Source: Acidobacteriota bacterium
GTDB lineage: Bacteria > Acidobacteriota > Terriglobia > Bryobacterales > Bryobacteraceae
Reading direction: 5' to 3'
DNA length: 9,671 nt
Assembly: GCA_026394095.1 (NCBI GenBank)
Contig: JAPKYY010000610.1
Coordinates: 1-9,671 of the forward strand
This document shows positions 1 through 6,539 of the stretch, one piece after another. Under the pieces are notes generated by a model. It was not told where the DNA came from and ran no database searches. It saw nothing but the letters and a program-made list of their open reading frames with translations. Every line of letters starts with the position of its first letter. Position 1 is the first letter of the stretch. Both the position numbers and the translations under genes were made by a program.

Positions 1-396
1 GTATGCGCAACCGATATGCGAATGCCGATTCAGTATGCACTCACGTACCCGGAACGCGCCGATGCTCCAGTGCCCAAGCTGAAGTGGGATGAAGTACATA
101 GTTGGGATTTTCATCCTCCCGATTGGGAGAAGTTTCCGTTGTTGGGACTGTCGTATCAGGCAATTCGAGCAGGCGGTAGTGCTGGTTGTACTTTGAACGC
201 GGCAGACGAAGTGGCAGTAGAGGCGTTTCTCAAGGGGCAGATTCCGTATCTTGCGATTGCGGCCACAGTAGCTGAGACGCTCGAACGGGTTCCCGTTACA
301 CATCCTTCCACAGTGGCCGCTTTGCTTGAAGTAGATCGTCAATCCCGCGCGGTTGCGCAGGAGTGGATCAGTTCGTCTTTTGCTCTTTCGCTATAA
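1..396 (+). CDS. dxr: 1-deoxy-D-xylulose 5-phosphate reductoisomerase, C-terminal part (5' end outside window)
   Basis: Dxr converts 1-deoxy-D-xylulose 5-phosphate to 2-C-methyl-D-erythritol 4-phosphate with NADPH, the committed cytoplasmic step of the MEP isoprenoid pathway. The reading frame is open from base 1 and ends with TAA at 394-396, giving about 131 residues. The family's DMRxPIQYALTYPER stretch is at the left edge, followed by a W-x-F-x-PD-x-x-FPLLGL block and the LNAADEVAVEAFL helix (usually LNAANE in this family). The Pro of the common TPDM motif is Thr here. The NADPH-binding and metal/substrate domains lie outside the window. The last 29 bases overlap the 3' end of the convergent gene at 368-823. 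The end SSFALSL may differ from relatives because of that junction. Identification is strong; only completeness is unknown. Confidence 0.95.
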   Translation, partial: VCATDMRMPIQYALTYPERADAPVPKLKWDEVHSWDFHPPDWEKFPLLGLSYQAIRAGGSAGCTLNAADEVAVEAFLKGQIPYLAIAATVAETLERVPVTHPSTVAALLEVDRQSRAVAQEWISSSFALSL

Positions 397-823
397 GTGC
401 TTTGATGTCCGCAGGCGGCTCGAGCTTCGCTTCTTCGATTTCTGGATTTATCAGAAGTTCAATGATTTTGTTATCCATCTTCTGTGGCCCCATGGATTGG
501 ATCGAACGGTGGGGAAGCAAGAATGCTCCTACCTTGCGATAGTCACTGACAAGAATCGAGATGGGCAGCTCGCCCATTGCGGAAACTAACGTGAACTCAG
601 TCTTAACCACCAGACCAGTCGCTTTTGAGAACCAGCTTGTCTCTGGCTTGCCGCCGACAAACTCGATTTCAGACTTGATCGATTGTGACTTGAGATCCTT
701 GTAGGCGGCCACGCCACCGGTGAGTTCGACAAAGCGATCCATCAGGACTTCGCCTTTGGGAAGGTCTGCTGCTGCTGTGGTTGAGGCGAGCAGAATCAGT
801 GAGAGAAAGGTATTTCGTTGCAT
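368..823 (-). CDS. Small secreted protein resembling acidobacterial outer-membrane lipoprotein-sorting (LolA-like) domains
   Basis: This is the last gene of the five-gene operon behind the GntR regulator (151 aa). The start at 823 is preferred over an in-frame ATG at 847 because an AAAGGAAT Shine-Dalgarno sequence, lying inside the end of the S41 gene, precedes it, and because it begins directly with a signal peptide: basic residues, hydrophobic SLILLAS, then an AAA-D cleavage site near residue 19. The mature part shows ELTGGVAAYKDL, GGKPETSWFSKATGL and DYRKVGAFLLPHRSIQS. This pattern recalls beta-rich proteins annotated as outer-membrane lipoprotein-sorting or LolA-like, which bind hydrophobic ligands. 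The family link is from memory of the pattern. The protein is shorter than most relatives I recall and may lack a middle segment. It starts 5 bases after the S41 stop codon, so the two are probably coupled and may act together in the periplasm. Confidence 0.7.
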   Translation of the reverse strand: MQRNTFLSLILLASTTAAADLPKGEVLMDRFVELTGGVAAYKDLKSQSIKSEIEFVGGKPETSWFSKATGLVVKTEFTLVSAMGELPISILVSDYRKVGAFLLPHRSIQSMGPQKMDNKIIELLINPEIEEAKLEPPADIKALIAKEQKTN

Positions 824-828
824 TTTAG

Positions 829-2034
829 TTATTCCTTTTCGATCCATTGACGGGCCGCGAGGCGGGTTGCATCGAGGCCGGTGAGCAGTTGTTGACGAGT
901 GGGTTCGATGATGACGTCGGGTTCTACGCCGAGCCCCTCGAGTGGTTTTCCACCCGCAGAAGTATAGTTAGCGGTGGTGTACTGGAAGCCGTCGCCTGTG
1001 GGGAGTTTTTCGATTGCTGAAGGCAGGGCCATGCCTGCTGAACGGCGCCCGAAAATGCGAGCACGCTTAAGGTCTTTCATGCCACCAGCGAAGATCTCTG
1101 AAGTGGAGGCGGATTGTGCATCGATGAGGATCGCCAGCTTGCCTAGAAAGGGGCTGGGTCGAGGGTTGGCCATGATTTTGATCTGCATAGTGCGGAAGAA
1201 GGACGTGCCCAGGGTCTGGCTTTGATCCAGAAACCAGCCAGCGAGGCCGCCGCTCAACACCCCAAGGCCACCGGGATTGCGGCGCAGGTCGATAATGATC
1301 CCGCGGCAAGTCTTGCAATCTGAGGTTGCCTTGCGCAACAGACCCTCCAAAGCTTCGGGATCGAAAAAGGAGCTGATGTGAATGTAGCCTGTCTGTTCGG
1401 AGAGGCGCTCATAGATCAGGTCCAGACGCATGGGCGGCAATTCGCCAAAGCGGATCATTTTCCCGGTCGGCTTGGTGAGTTCCAGCCTGGTGCTTGAGGC
1501 CTTGCCCTGCTCATCTTCCAGCAAAAGTTCCAGGGTTTCGCCGGGCTCGCCGCGTAGCATGTTACGTATGGCAAGCTGGGCATAAATTTCTCCTTTGGCC
1601 CGTGCGATACGCTCGCGGACGCGGCGCCCGTTTACTTCGCGAAGAACCATTCCCGAATAAGGTCCAGCGGCAATCACAGCATCACCGCCGATGATTTCAA
1701 AACGCAGGCCCGCATCACCCAAGCCAGCCCTGCTGTCCATATCTGTGTACGCTGCCGACGGGATAATGCCTACGTGCGAATGGCCCAGTCGATCGAGGAG
1801 GGCCTCAATGTGATGTCTCGCTTCTTCAGGGCTTGATGCTGCCTCCACCTTCGGCCGCAGTTCGGTGCGAGCGGCCTGCCAGTCGATGCCATTGAGCTTC
1901 GGATCCCAGTGTTTGTCCTGTATGGTCTGCCAGACCTGATCAAAGCTAGCGAGTGAGAGCTGGTTGTTGGGTTGTGATTGAGCGCAGAGGATGAGCAGTG
2001 CGCCAAGGCACACGTATCGTATGGTTCGTGACAT
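829..2034 (-). CDS. Exported S41-family (C-terminal processing/tricorn-type) peptidase
   Basis: Serine-type endopeptidase of family S41, 401 aa, with a short N-terminal export signal (basic MSRTIR then hydrophobic YVCLGALLILC), so probably periplasmic. An N-terminal helical region (about 30-95) contains GHSHVG at 84-89, where tricorn-type members carry a catalytic His. A PDZ-like segment spans about 105-185. The peptidase core follows: GYIHISSF (216-223), DLRRNPGG (249-256), the nucleophile segment SASTSE (308-313, Ser310 by comparison with E. coli Prc), and a terminal GLGVEPDV. The position of the Prc/CtpA general-base Lys is Met335, so a Ser-Lys dyad is unlikely. A tricorn/IRBP-like Ser-His mechanism, or loss of activity, are the alternatives. 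AAAGG lies 8 bases before the ATG. It starts 11 bases after the M50 gene and is followed by the LolA-like gene. Confidence 0.9.
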   Translation of the reverse strand: MSRTIRYVCLGALLILCAQSQPNNQLSLASFDQVWQTIQDKHWDPKLNGIDWQAARTELRPKVEAASSPEEARHHIEALLDRLGHSHVGIIPSAAYTDMDSRAGLGDAGLRFEIIGGDAVIAAGPYSGMVLREVNGRRVRERIARAKGEIYAQLAIRNMLRGEPGETLELLLEDEQGKASSTRLELTKPTGKMIRFGELPPMRLDLIYERLSEQTGYIHISSFFDPEALEGLLRKATSDCKTCRGIIIDLRRNPGGLGVLSGGLAGWFLDQSQTLGTSFFRTMQIKIMANPRPSPFLGKLAILIDAQSASTSEIFAGGMKDLKRARIFGRRSAGMALPSAIEKLPTGDGFQYTTANYTSAGGKPLEGLGVEPDVIIEPTRQQLLTGLDATRLAARQWIEKE

Positions 2035-2045
2035 GTGAGGTACCT

Positions 2046-3146
2046 TTAGTGAGTTTTTGCTTCGAGTTGGTCGAGGATTTCCTCGACAGAGGAGCGGCTG
2101 CTGCCGCTGAGCGAATCCAGAGATTTTCGAGCCAGCTTGAGAGATTCCCGTGCCGCCGGATACTTGCCTTCCGCGACAAGCACCGCAGACTCTGCAACGG
2201 CGACAGCCTCTTTAGTTACAAAGCCGGGCTTATTCGCCTCGCCGAGGTGTATCCTGGCGCGTTTCAGATCGACTTCAATGCGGGCGTAGAAATCTGCTGC
2301 TCCGGCATGGATGATCGGCCTCGCTGCGGCAGGCCAGGCGTCAACATTTGCGAGTGCCCGATCCAACCATTGCCTGGCCAATTCAAACTCTTGCCTGTCG
2401 AGATGGTACCCATAACGGGTCCACATGGCCATGATGCCATCGTAGGTTGGTTCCACATTTTGCGTTGTGGAATCGACGAGTTCAGCAGGCCAATCCCGTG
2501 GGCGTACACTCATCGAGATCGCCCCAAGTGCTGCAGACCAAACCCAGCGGCGCCCCGCGTCATTACGGCTGGCCAACTGCAAGATCCGCGCCCCGTCATT
2601 GACAAAGCCGGAGTTGTTGATGGGAAGCATCGTTACGAGTGCAATAGACAACGACCCGATTGCGAAGACTATTAGCCCGGCTGCCAGATATTGGTTGCTT
2701 GGCCAGATGGCCAGAGCTGGGAAAAATGCAAGACCTCCCAAAAGAGAAACGATCGGGCCGCCGCTCACAAGCATTAGCATCTTCTTACGCAAGTCTTCGT
2801 ATTCAGGCACCTGGTGGGGATCAGGGCCAGCGGCTGCTATGCCGCCCCACAGCGAAGCATTGCGATTGAATTTGATCTCAAGTGATCCATTAACTCCATC
2901 GATTCGAAGGGGGCCAACGGCGTAGAGGTAGAAGCGGAATCCTGCCAGCCGACCTCCAATTACATGGCCCAGCTCATGCGCTGCCAATACAAGCCACAAA
3001 GCAATGATAGTGATTGGAATGATGGCAAGCCCAATCTGGAGATCCTTTGCTGAACCTTTTAATGCTTTACCGATGATGTAGCCAAAGGCAAGACCAACAG
3101 GTGCGAACAAAAGGCCTGTCCAGAAAGATCGATACTTCTGCAACAT
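2046..3146 (-). CDS. M50-type membrane zinc metalloprotease with C-terminal helical (TPR-like) region
   Basis: Polytopic membrane protein of 366 aa. The zinc motif HELGH is at residues 57-61, at the end of hydrophobic IALWLVLAA. The second M50 signature, FVNDG (181-185), follows another hydrophobic stretch and supplies the presumed third ligand Asp184. TM segments are visible at about 8-28, 38-58, 125-148 and 152-174. Residues from about 225 to the end are soluble, alpha-helical and Ala/Arg/Glu-rich, with repeat-like blocks (ELARQWLDRALANV, AVAVAESAVLVAEGKYPAARESLKLA) resembling tetratricopeptide helices. There is no PDZ domain, unlike RseP at 5210. The start at 3146 is chosen over 3173 because AAGGAG lies 10 bases upstream, inside the permease 3' end. 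Its position next to an ABC exporter and an S41 peptidase suggests processing of an exported peptide or of a membrane-bound signalling protein. The substrate is unknown. Confidence 0.88.
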   Translation of the reverse strand: MLQKYRSFWTGLLFAPVGLAFGYIIGKALKGSAKDLQIGLAIIPITIIALWLVLAAHELGHVIGGRLAGFRFYLYAVGPLRIDGVNGSLEIKFNRNASLWGGIAAAGPDPHQVPEYEDLRKKMLMLVSGGPIVSLLGGLAFFPALAIWPSNQYLAAGLIVFAIGSLSIALVTMLPINNSGFVNDGARILQLASRNDAGRRWVWSAALGAISMSVRPRDWPAELVDSTTQNVEPTYDGIMAMWTRYGYHLDRQEFELARQWLDRALANVDAWPAAARPIIHAGAADFYARIEVDLKRARIHLGEANKPGFVTKEAVAVAESAVLVAEGKYPAARESLKLARKSLDSLSGSSRSSVEEILDQLEAKTH

Positions 3147-3150
3147 CTTC

Positions 3151-3855
3151 TTAGTACTCCTTGTTCTCCACAATCCATCGTGCAGCGGCGAGTTGTAGCG
3201 CCGTGACGAAAATCAGGAAGCATGTTTGACCAGCAGGCGCGAGAGGAGTTGGACTAAGCAGATAGCTAGCCAGATCGAGCCATGTTCCCGGCAAAGAGGA
3301 ACTGTAGCCCCCAACTGCTCCAAGAATCAAAAGGCCAATTGTCCCCGCCCAGAACTCATCGAAGATTGTTGAAAGCCAAACCGCCATGGCATAAAAGAAT
3401 GTAGAGACCACAAGGATGTTCGGGAAATATGCCCAGGGTTTGGCCACATCTCGCACCATGGCTACCGCCACAGCATAGCTCGCCAGACCAAGTATCAGCA
3501 GGAGGGCCACTCCAATTCCTGCTCTGGTCGCGAGTATCCGAGTTCTCGATACAGGCATGGAAAGAAGGAAGCCCATCGAACCGTGAAATCCGCGAGACAT
3601 ACCCATCGATGTTTGGGCATTGATTCCTGCGCCGGCTAAAATCTTCGCCGATATGGGCAGCAAGATACCGCCGTAAACAAGTATAAAAATCTGCCAAAGC
3701 TTTGCAGCGCCTTCTGCAGGTTTGAGATTCTTCCATTTGCTTGTGGCGAGCTCAGAAGGAAGCCAGCCGACAATCAACCCAATGATGTAAACCGCGAGTA
3801 TAACCGTCAGTGCGAAACGAAACCGCACTTCTTTCCACGACTTAAGCCAGAGCAT
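3151..3855 (-). CDS. ABC-2 type transporter permease
   Basis: Membrane subunit of an ABC transporter (234 aa). About six TM helices are visible, at roughly residues 14-31, 54-73, 112-133, 145-163, 169-186 and 211-228. A cytoplasmic stretch before the third helix reads FLLSMPVSRTRILATRAG, the typical ABC-2 motif in which short Pro-containing sequence precedes a basic, helix-starting segment. The gene overlaps the upstream ATPase gene by 14 bases. An AAGGAGG Shine-Dalgarno sequence inside the ATPase 3' end sits 4 bases before the ATG. Only one permease is present, so a homodimer with the neighbouring ATPase is the simplest complex. Bacterial relatives in GntR-led operons often serve in export or in resistance to cell-envelope-active peptides, but the substrate cannot be read from sequence. 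Confidence 0.85.
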   Translation of the reverse strand: MLWLKSWKEVRFRFALTVILAVYIIGLIVGWLPSELATSKWKNLKPAEGAAKLWQIFILVYGGILLPISAKILAGAGINAQTSMGMSRGFHGSMGFLLSMPVSRTRILATRAGIGVALLLILGLASYAVAVAMVRDVAKPWAYFPNILVVSTFFYAMAVWLSTIFDEFWAGTIGLLILGAVGGYSSSLPGTWLDLASYLLSPTPLAPAGQTCFLIFVTALQLAAARWIVENKEY

Positions 3856-4741
3856 CTTGCCTCCTTACGCTCTCTACAAAGAGTTCACGAAGCGGAACTG
3901 GGTAGGCTTCAATGTCTGAAGCCCCGAACGATTTTGCAACTTCAATCGTTTCGGCACGGTCTGTCAGAATGCTGATGCTTCGGCCATCCTGCTTCAGGAT
4001 TCCAAGTTGAGAGAGCTGAGCGAATTGATCCGGGTCTGGCTCAAGGACAAACTGAATGCGCCGGGTGGTGGCGCGAATCTCGTCCAGCGAGCCTTGTTTG
4101 AAGCATTGGCCTTTGTGGACGAGGCATACATGATCACTAATTTGTTCAATCTCCTCCAGCCGGTGTGAGCAGATCAGAACAGTTGTGCCGTAGTCAGCGA
4201 CCAGAGATACCAGAGCCTGGAGGGTTTCTTCACTTGCGATTGCGTCAAGCCCGTCGGTGGGTTCATCCAGCACCAGTAGGTCGGTTCCCCGGGCGATTGC
4301 CATCAGCATGTGGAGCTTGGTGAGCGTACCTTTGGAGAGTTGAGTGACATTGCGGTCCAGAGGGATCTCGAAGGTATTAACATACCGGGTCTCGAGGTCG
4401 AGGTTCCAGCCCGGGTAAAAGCTGGCAGTGAAGCGAATCACTTCTCTCGCACTCATGTAAGGGAAGAGATCCTTGCGTTCGGGAATATAGGCGGTGCGCG
4501 AACGGATCAGCCGGTTCTGTTCGGCGTTGAGTGCGTCCAGCCCAAGAACGCTTGCGCTCCCTGAATCTGGTTTGGCCATGGCCAGGAGAAGACGGATGGT
4601 TGTCGTCTTCCCCGCGCCATTGAGCCCTACCAGTCCGCAAAGGGAACCCTGCGGTACCTGAAGGCTCATGCCCCGCAGGGCTTCGACATCCTTGTAGGAT
4701 TTCTTGAGAGCTACTGTTTCGATTGCATAGATGGGTCTCAT
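3842..4741 (-). CDS. ABC transporter ATP-binding protein (YtrB/ABC-2 export type)
   Basis: Cytoplasmic ATPase subunit that should drive the permease encoded next to it (299 aa). Walker A GLNGAGKTT is at residues 39-47, the Q-loop position carries Glu88 in YIPE as in many exporter ATPases, the signature is LSKGT (135-139) instead of LSGGQ, Walker B LLVLDE is at 155-160 with Glu160 as catalytic base, the D-loop is GLDA, and the switch His is His193 in CSHRLEE. The LSKG form is typical of YtrB-like proteins. The C-terminal 80 residues form the extra domain common to this group and end in PLRELFVESVRR. The ATG overlaps the GntR stop codon (ATGA), so translation is probably coupled to the regulator. 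All nucleotide-binding motifs look intact, so it should be active. Confidence 0.93.
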   Translation of the reverse strand: MRPIYAIETVALKKSYKDVEALRGMSLQVPQGSLCGLVGLNGAGKTTTIRLLLAMAKPDSGSASVLGLDALNAEQNRLIRSRTAYIPERKDLFPYMSAREVIRFTASFYPGWNLDLETRYVNTFEIPLDRNVTQLSKGTLTKLHMLMAIARGTDLLVLDEPTDGLDAIASEETLQALVSLVADYGTTVLICSHRLEEIEQISDHVCLVHKGQCFKQGSLDEIRATTRRIQFVLEPDPDQFAQLSQLGILKQDGRSISILTDRAETIEVAKSFGASDIEAYPVPLRELFVESVRRQDALA

Positions 4742-5121
4742 TTTTGGGCCCTTTCTGCGATTGCGGCGTCTATGAGCCGTTTGATTTCTTCTTCGCTCAA
4801 GCCAAGCGCAAGCAGGCGCTCGACGGCCTTGTCGACGATCGGTCTGGCGGTTTGCATACGATCGGTAAGTGCCTTTGTGTTGAGGTTTTCGCTGATGAAA
4901 GCGCCAGCTCCCTGGCGGAGTTCGATCAAACCTTCGTGTTCGAGTTCACGATAGGCCTTGGCGACAGTGTTGGGATTCATCACCATCGTCTCGGCAAGCT
5001 TGCGCATGCCGGGGAGCTGATCGCCGGGACGGAGGACGCCGTTTTCGACGGCGTGTTTGATCTGCTCCATGATCTGGAGGTAGATGGGCACACCGGAATT
5101 GGGATTGAGTCGGAAAATCAC
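4738..5121 (-). CDS. GntR-family transcriptional regulator, YtrA subfamily
   Basis: DNA-binding repressor (127 aa), first gene of the minus-strand operon. The N terminus GVPIYLQIMEQIKHAVENG, then RPGDQLPGMRKLAETMVMNPNTVAKAYRELEHEGLI, is a full GntR winged helix-turn-helix (about residues 11-77) with wing RQGAGAFI. The short C-terminal helical region (about 80-127) is the dimerisation part that defines the YtrA subfamily, which lacks a large ligand-binding domain. Such regulators normally repress their own ABC-transporter operon. The start is GTG at 5119-5121, fixed by the conserved GVPIY segment. No Shine-Dalgarno sequence precedes it, and the predicted transcript leader is only about 8 bases. 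A dyad-symmetric operator candidate overlaps its promoter. Confidence 0.93.
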   Translation of the reverse strand: MIFRLNPNSGVPIYLQIMEQIKHAVENGVLRPGDQLPGMRKLAETMVMNPNTVAKAYRELEHEGLIELRQGAGAFISENLNTKALTDRMQTARPIVDKAVERLLALGLSEEEIKRLIDAAIAERAQK

Positions 5122-5129
5122 AGCGTTCT

Positions 5130-5153
5130 AGTGTGATAGTAGACTAGTACACT
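5130..5153. promoter_or_regulatory. Dyad-symmetric operator candidate for the GntR/YtrA-type regulator
   Basis: AGTGT-N2-TAGT-N2-ACTA-N2-ACACT: 9 of 12 base pairs around the centre (between 5141 and 5142) are self-complementary. GntR dimers bind such palindromes, usually near their own start. It covers the spacer and -10 of the predicted minus-strand promoter and the -35 and spacer of a predicted plus-strand promoter for rseP. Symmetry is seen directly; binding is inferred. Confidence 0.6.
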
Positions 5154-5161
5154 GATACAAT
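5133..5161 (+). promoter_or_regulatory. Predicted sigma-70-type promoter of rseP
   Basis: GTGATA (5133-5138, 4 of 6 to consensus), a 17-base spacer, and TACAAT (5156-5161, 5 of 6). Transcription would begin near 5168, leaving a leader of about 42 bases before the rseP ATG. The boxes overlap those of the minus-strand promoter and the operator candidate. Confidence 0.45.
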
Positions 5162-5164
5162 CAA
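5136..5164 (-). promoter_or_regulatory. Predicted sigma-70-type promoter of the GntR/ABC/M50/S41 operon
   Basis: On the minus strand, TTGATT (5159-5164) is followed by a 17-base spacer and TACTAT (5136-5141). Each box matches the consensus at 4 of 6 positions. Transcription would begin near 5129, about 8 bases before the GTG start, giving an almost leaderless mRNA. The operator palindrome overlaps the -10 box. Confidence 0.5.
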
Positions 5165-5209
5165 GAACTTTTTTCGTTCGGGGCGCATCTCATACACTGG
5201 ATACAGAAC

Positions 5210-6535
5210 ATGGAATTCCTAAATAGCGTTTTTTGGCTGCTCATTCTCCTGGGCGTGATGATCATCATTCACGAACTGGGGCACTACTGGGCGGCGTTGC
5301 TTTGCGATGTAAAGGTTGAGCAGTTCTCACTCGGCTTTGGCCCCAGATTGTTCGGGTTCAAAATCGGTGAGACGGACTTCCGCTTTTCTGCGATTCTCTT
5401 CGGCGGTTATGTGAAGATGCTGGGGCAAGACGATATGGTGGTCGACCCTGGCACGAACCCAGACCCGCGAAGCTTCACGAACAAGACTCGCTCTCAGCGA
5501 CTGTTTATTATTGCGGCTGGGCCAGCAATGAATATCCTTCTCGCGGTAGGACTTTTGGCTGGCCTCTTTATGTTTGAGTTCCGTAAGGTGACGAATGCGA
5601 ATGGGCCGGCGATTGTGGGGCATGTTGAGAAGGGGTCACCTGCTGCGCTTGCGGGTGTGGCAGAGGGCGACACCATTATCGAATTTGACGGCAAGAAGAA
5701 TCCGACCTGGGAAGACGTAATTGTGAAGGAACTGACCGGGGCGGGGAAGCCCTTTGCATTTCAGGTAAAGCGGAATGAATCAACTATGGCTCTTTCGGTG
5801 ACCCCGAAGGAAGATGCAAAGACCCAGGTTGGCTATGTGGGGTGGCGTGAACAAAGCGAGATCCGGATCAAATACATCATGAAGGGTTTTGATGCCGAAC
5901 GAGTTGGTCTGATGCCTGGCGATGTAGTGATCAGCGTGAACAGCATCCCGGTGCGCAGCTTGACCAAGCTCGTGGAAATAGTCAAAGAGAGCAACGGCAA
6001 GGGCGTCGATCTCATCTATGAGCGCGAAAATATTCGCAATCGAATTACAGTGCAGCCGAAATTCAGTGAGGCGGATAAGCGCTGGATGATCGGAATTCAG
6101 TTGGAGCCGAAGTATGTGGTTGTCGCACTTGGCCCGCTGGAGGCGATACAGCAGAGCATCAACTACAACATGCGTGGGGCAACGATGATCTTCGACTACC
6201 TCAAAGGTGTCGTCCAGATGCGATTGTCGCCAAAACAGTTTGAAGGGCCAGTGGGAATTGCCCGGATGGCTGCAGCTGCGGCAAAGGAAGGTGCTGGCGA
6301 TTTTGTTTCACTGATGTCTATGGTGAGTCTGAATCTGGCCATCTTCAATTTATTGCCGATCCCTGTTCTCGATGGCGGTGGGATTTTAGTTCTGTTGGTG
6401 GAAATGGTTCGTCGTCGGGACTTGTCTTTGCAACTGAAGGAACGAGTTTTGCAAGTGGGTTTGGCCTTCCTCCTGATGATGGTTGTCTTTGTCCTCTACA
6501 ACGACATCTCGAAGGCGGTCATGCCAAAAGGCTAG
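5210..6535 (+). CDS. rseP: RIP zinc metalloprotease RseP (site-2 protease)
   Basis: Intramembrane zinc protease of family M50B, which in model bacteria performs the second cut of anti-sigma factors in envelope stress signalling and clears signal-peptide remnants (441 aa, usual length). HELGH is at residues 21-25 in the first TM helix. GFGPRLFGFKIGETDFRFSAILFGGYVKMLG (42-72) is the family's membrane-associated loop. TM2 is at about 98-122. PDZ1 spans about 128-200 (GSPAALAGVAEGD), PDZ2 about 215-285 (FDAERVGLMPGDVV), then FEGPVGIA (344-351) and the third zinc ligand Asp388 in PVLDGG, with TM helices to the end. GGA 8 bases before the ATG is a weak ribosome site. In many bacteria rseP directly follows dxr; here the five-gene minus-strand operon separates them. 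Confidence 0.96.
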   Translation: MEFLNSVFWLLILLGVMIIIHELGHYWAALLCDVKVEQFSLGFGPRLFGFKIGETDFRFSAILFGGYVKMLGQDDMVVDPGTNPDPRSFTNKTRSQRLFIIAAGPAMNILLAVGLLAGLFMFEFRKVTNANGPAIVGHVEKGSPAALAGVAEGDTIIEFDGKKNPTWEDVIVKELTGAGKPFAFQVKRNESTMALSVTPKEDAKTQVGYVGWREQSEIRIKYIMKGFDAERVGLMPGDVVISVNSIPVRSLTKLVEIVKESNGKGVDLIYERENIRNRITVQPKFSEADKRWMIGIQLEPKYVVVALGPLEAIQQSINYNMRGATMIFDYLKGVVQMRLSPKQFEGPVGIARMAAAAAKEGAGDFVSLMSMVSLNLAIFNLLPIPVLDGGGILVLLVEMVRRRDLSLQLKERVLQVGLAFLLMMVVFVLYNDISKAVMPKG

Positions 6536-6539
6536 CCTG

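Noticed and set aside
1998..2675. Long open frame (225 codons) on the plus strand
   Set aside because: It is antisense to the M50 gene, whose zinc motifs and operon context are clear. The frame is rich in Cys, Pro and Arg with no domain pattern, typical of a shadow frame.
3147..3173. Earlier start for the M50 gene at 3173
   Set aside because: It would overlap the permease gene by 23 bases, and the added residues are non-hydrophobic and lack a ribosome site. The ATG at 3146 has AAGGAG at 10 bases.
4723..5136. Plus-strand open frame of 137 codons opposite the GntR gene
   Set aside because: It mirrors the GntR coding strand, which has an unmistakable winged helix-turn-helix; no ribosome site or family pattern is present.
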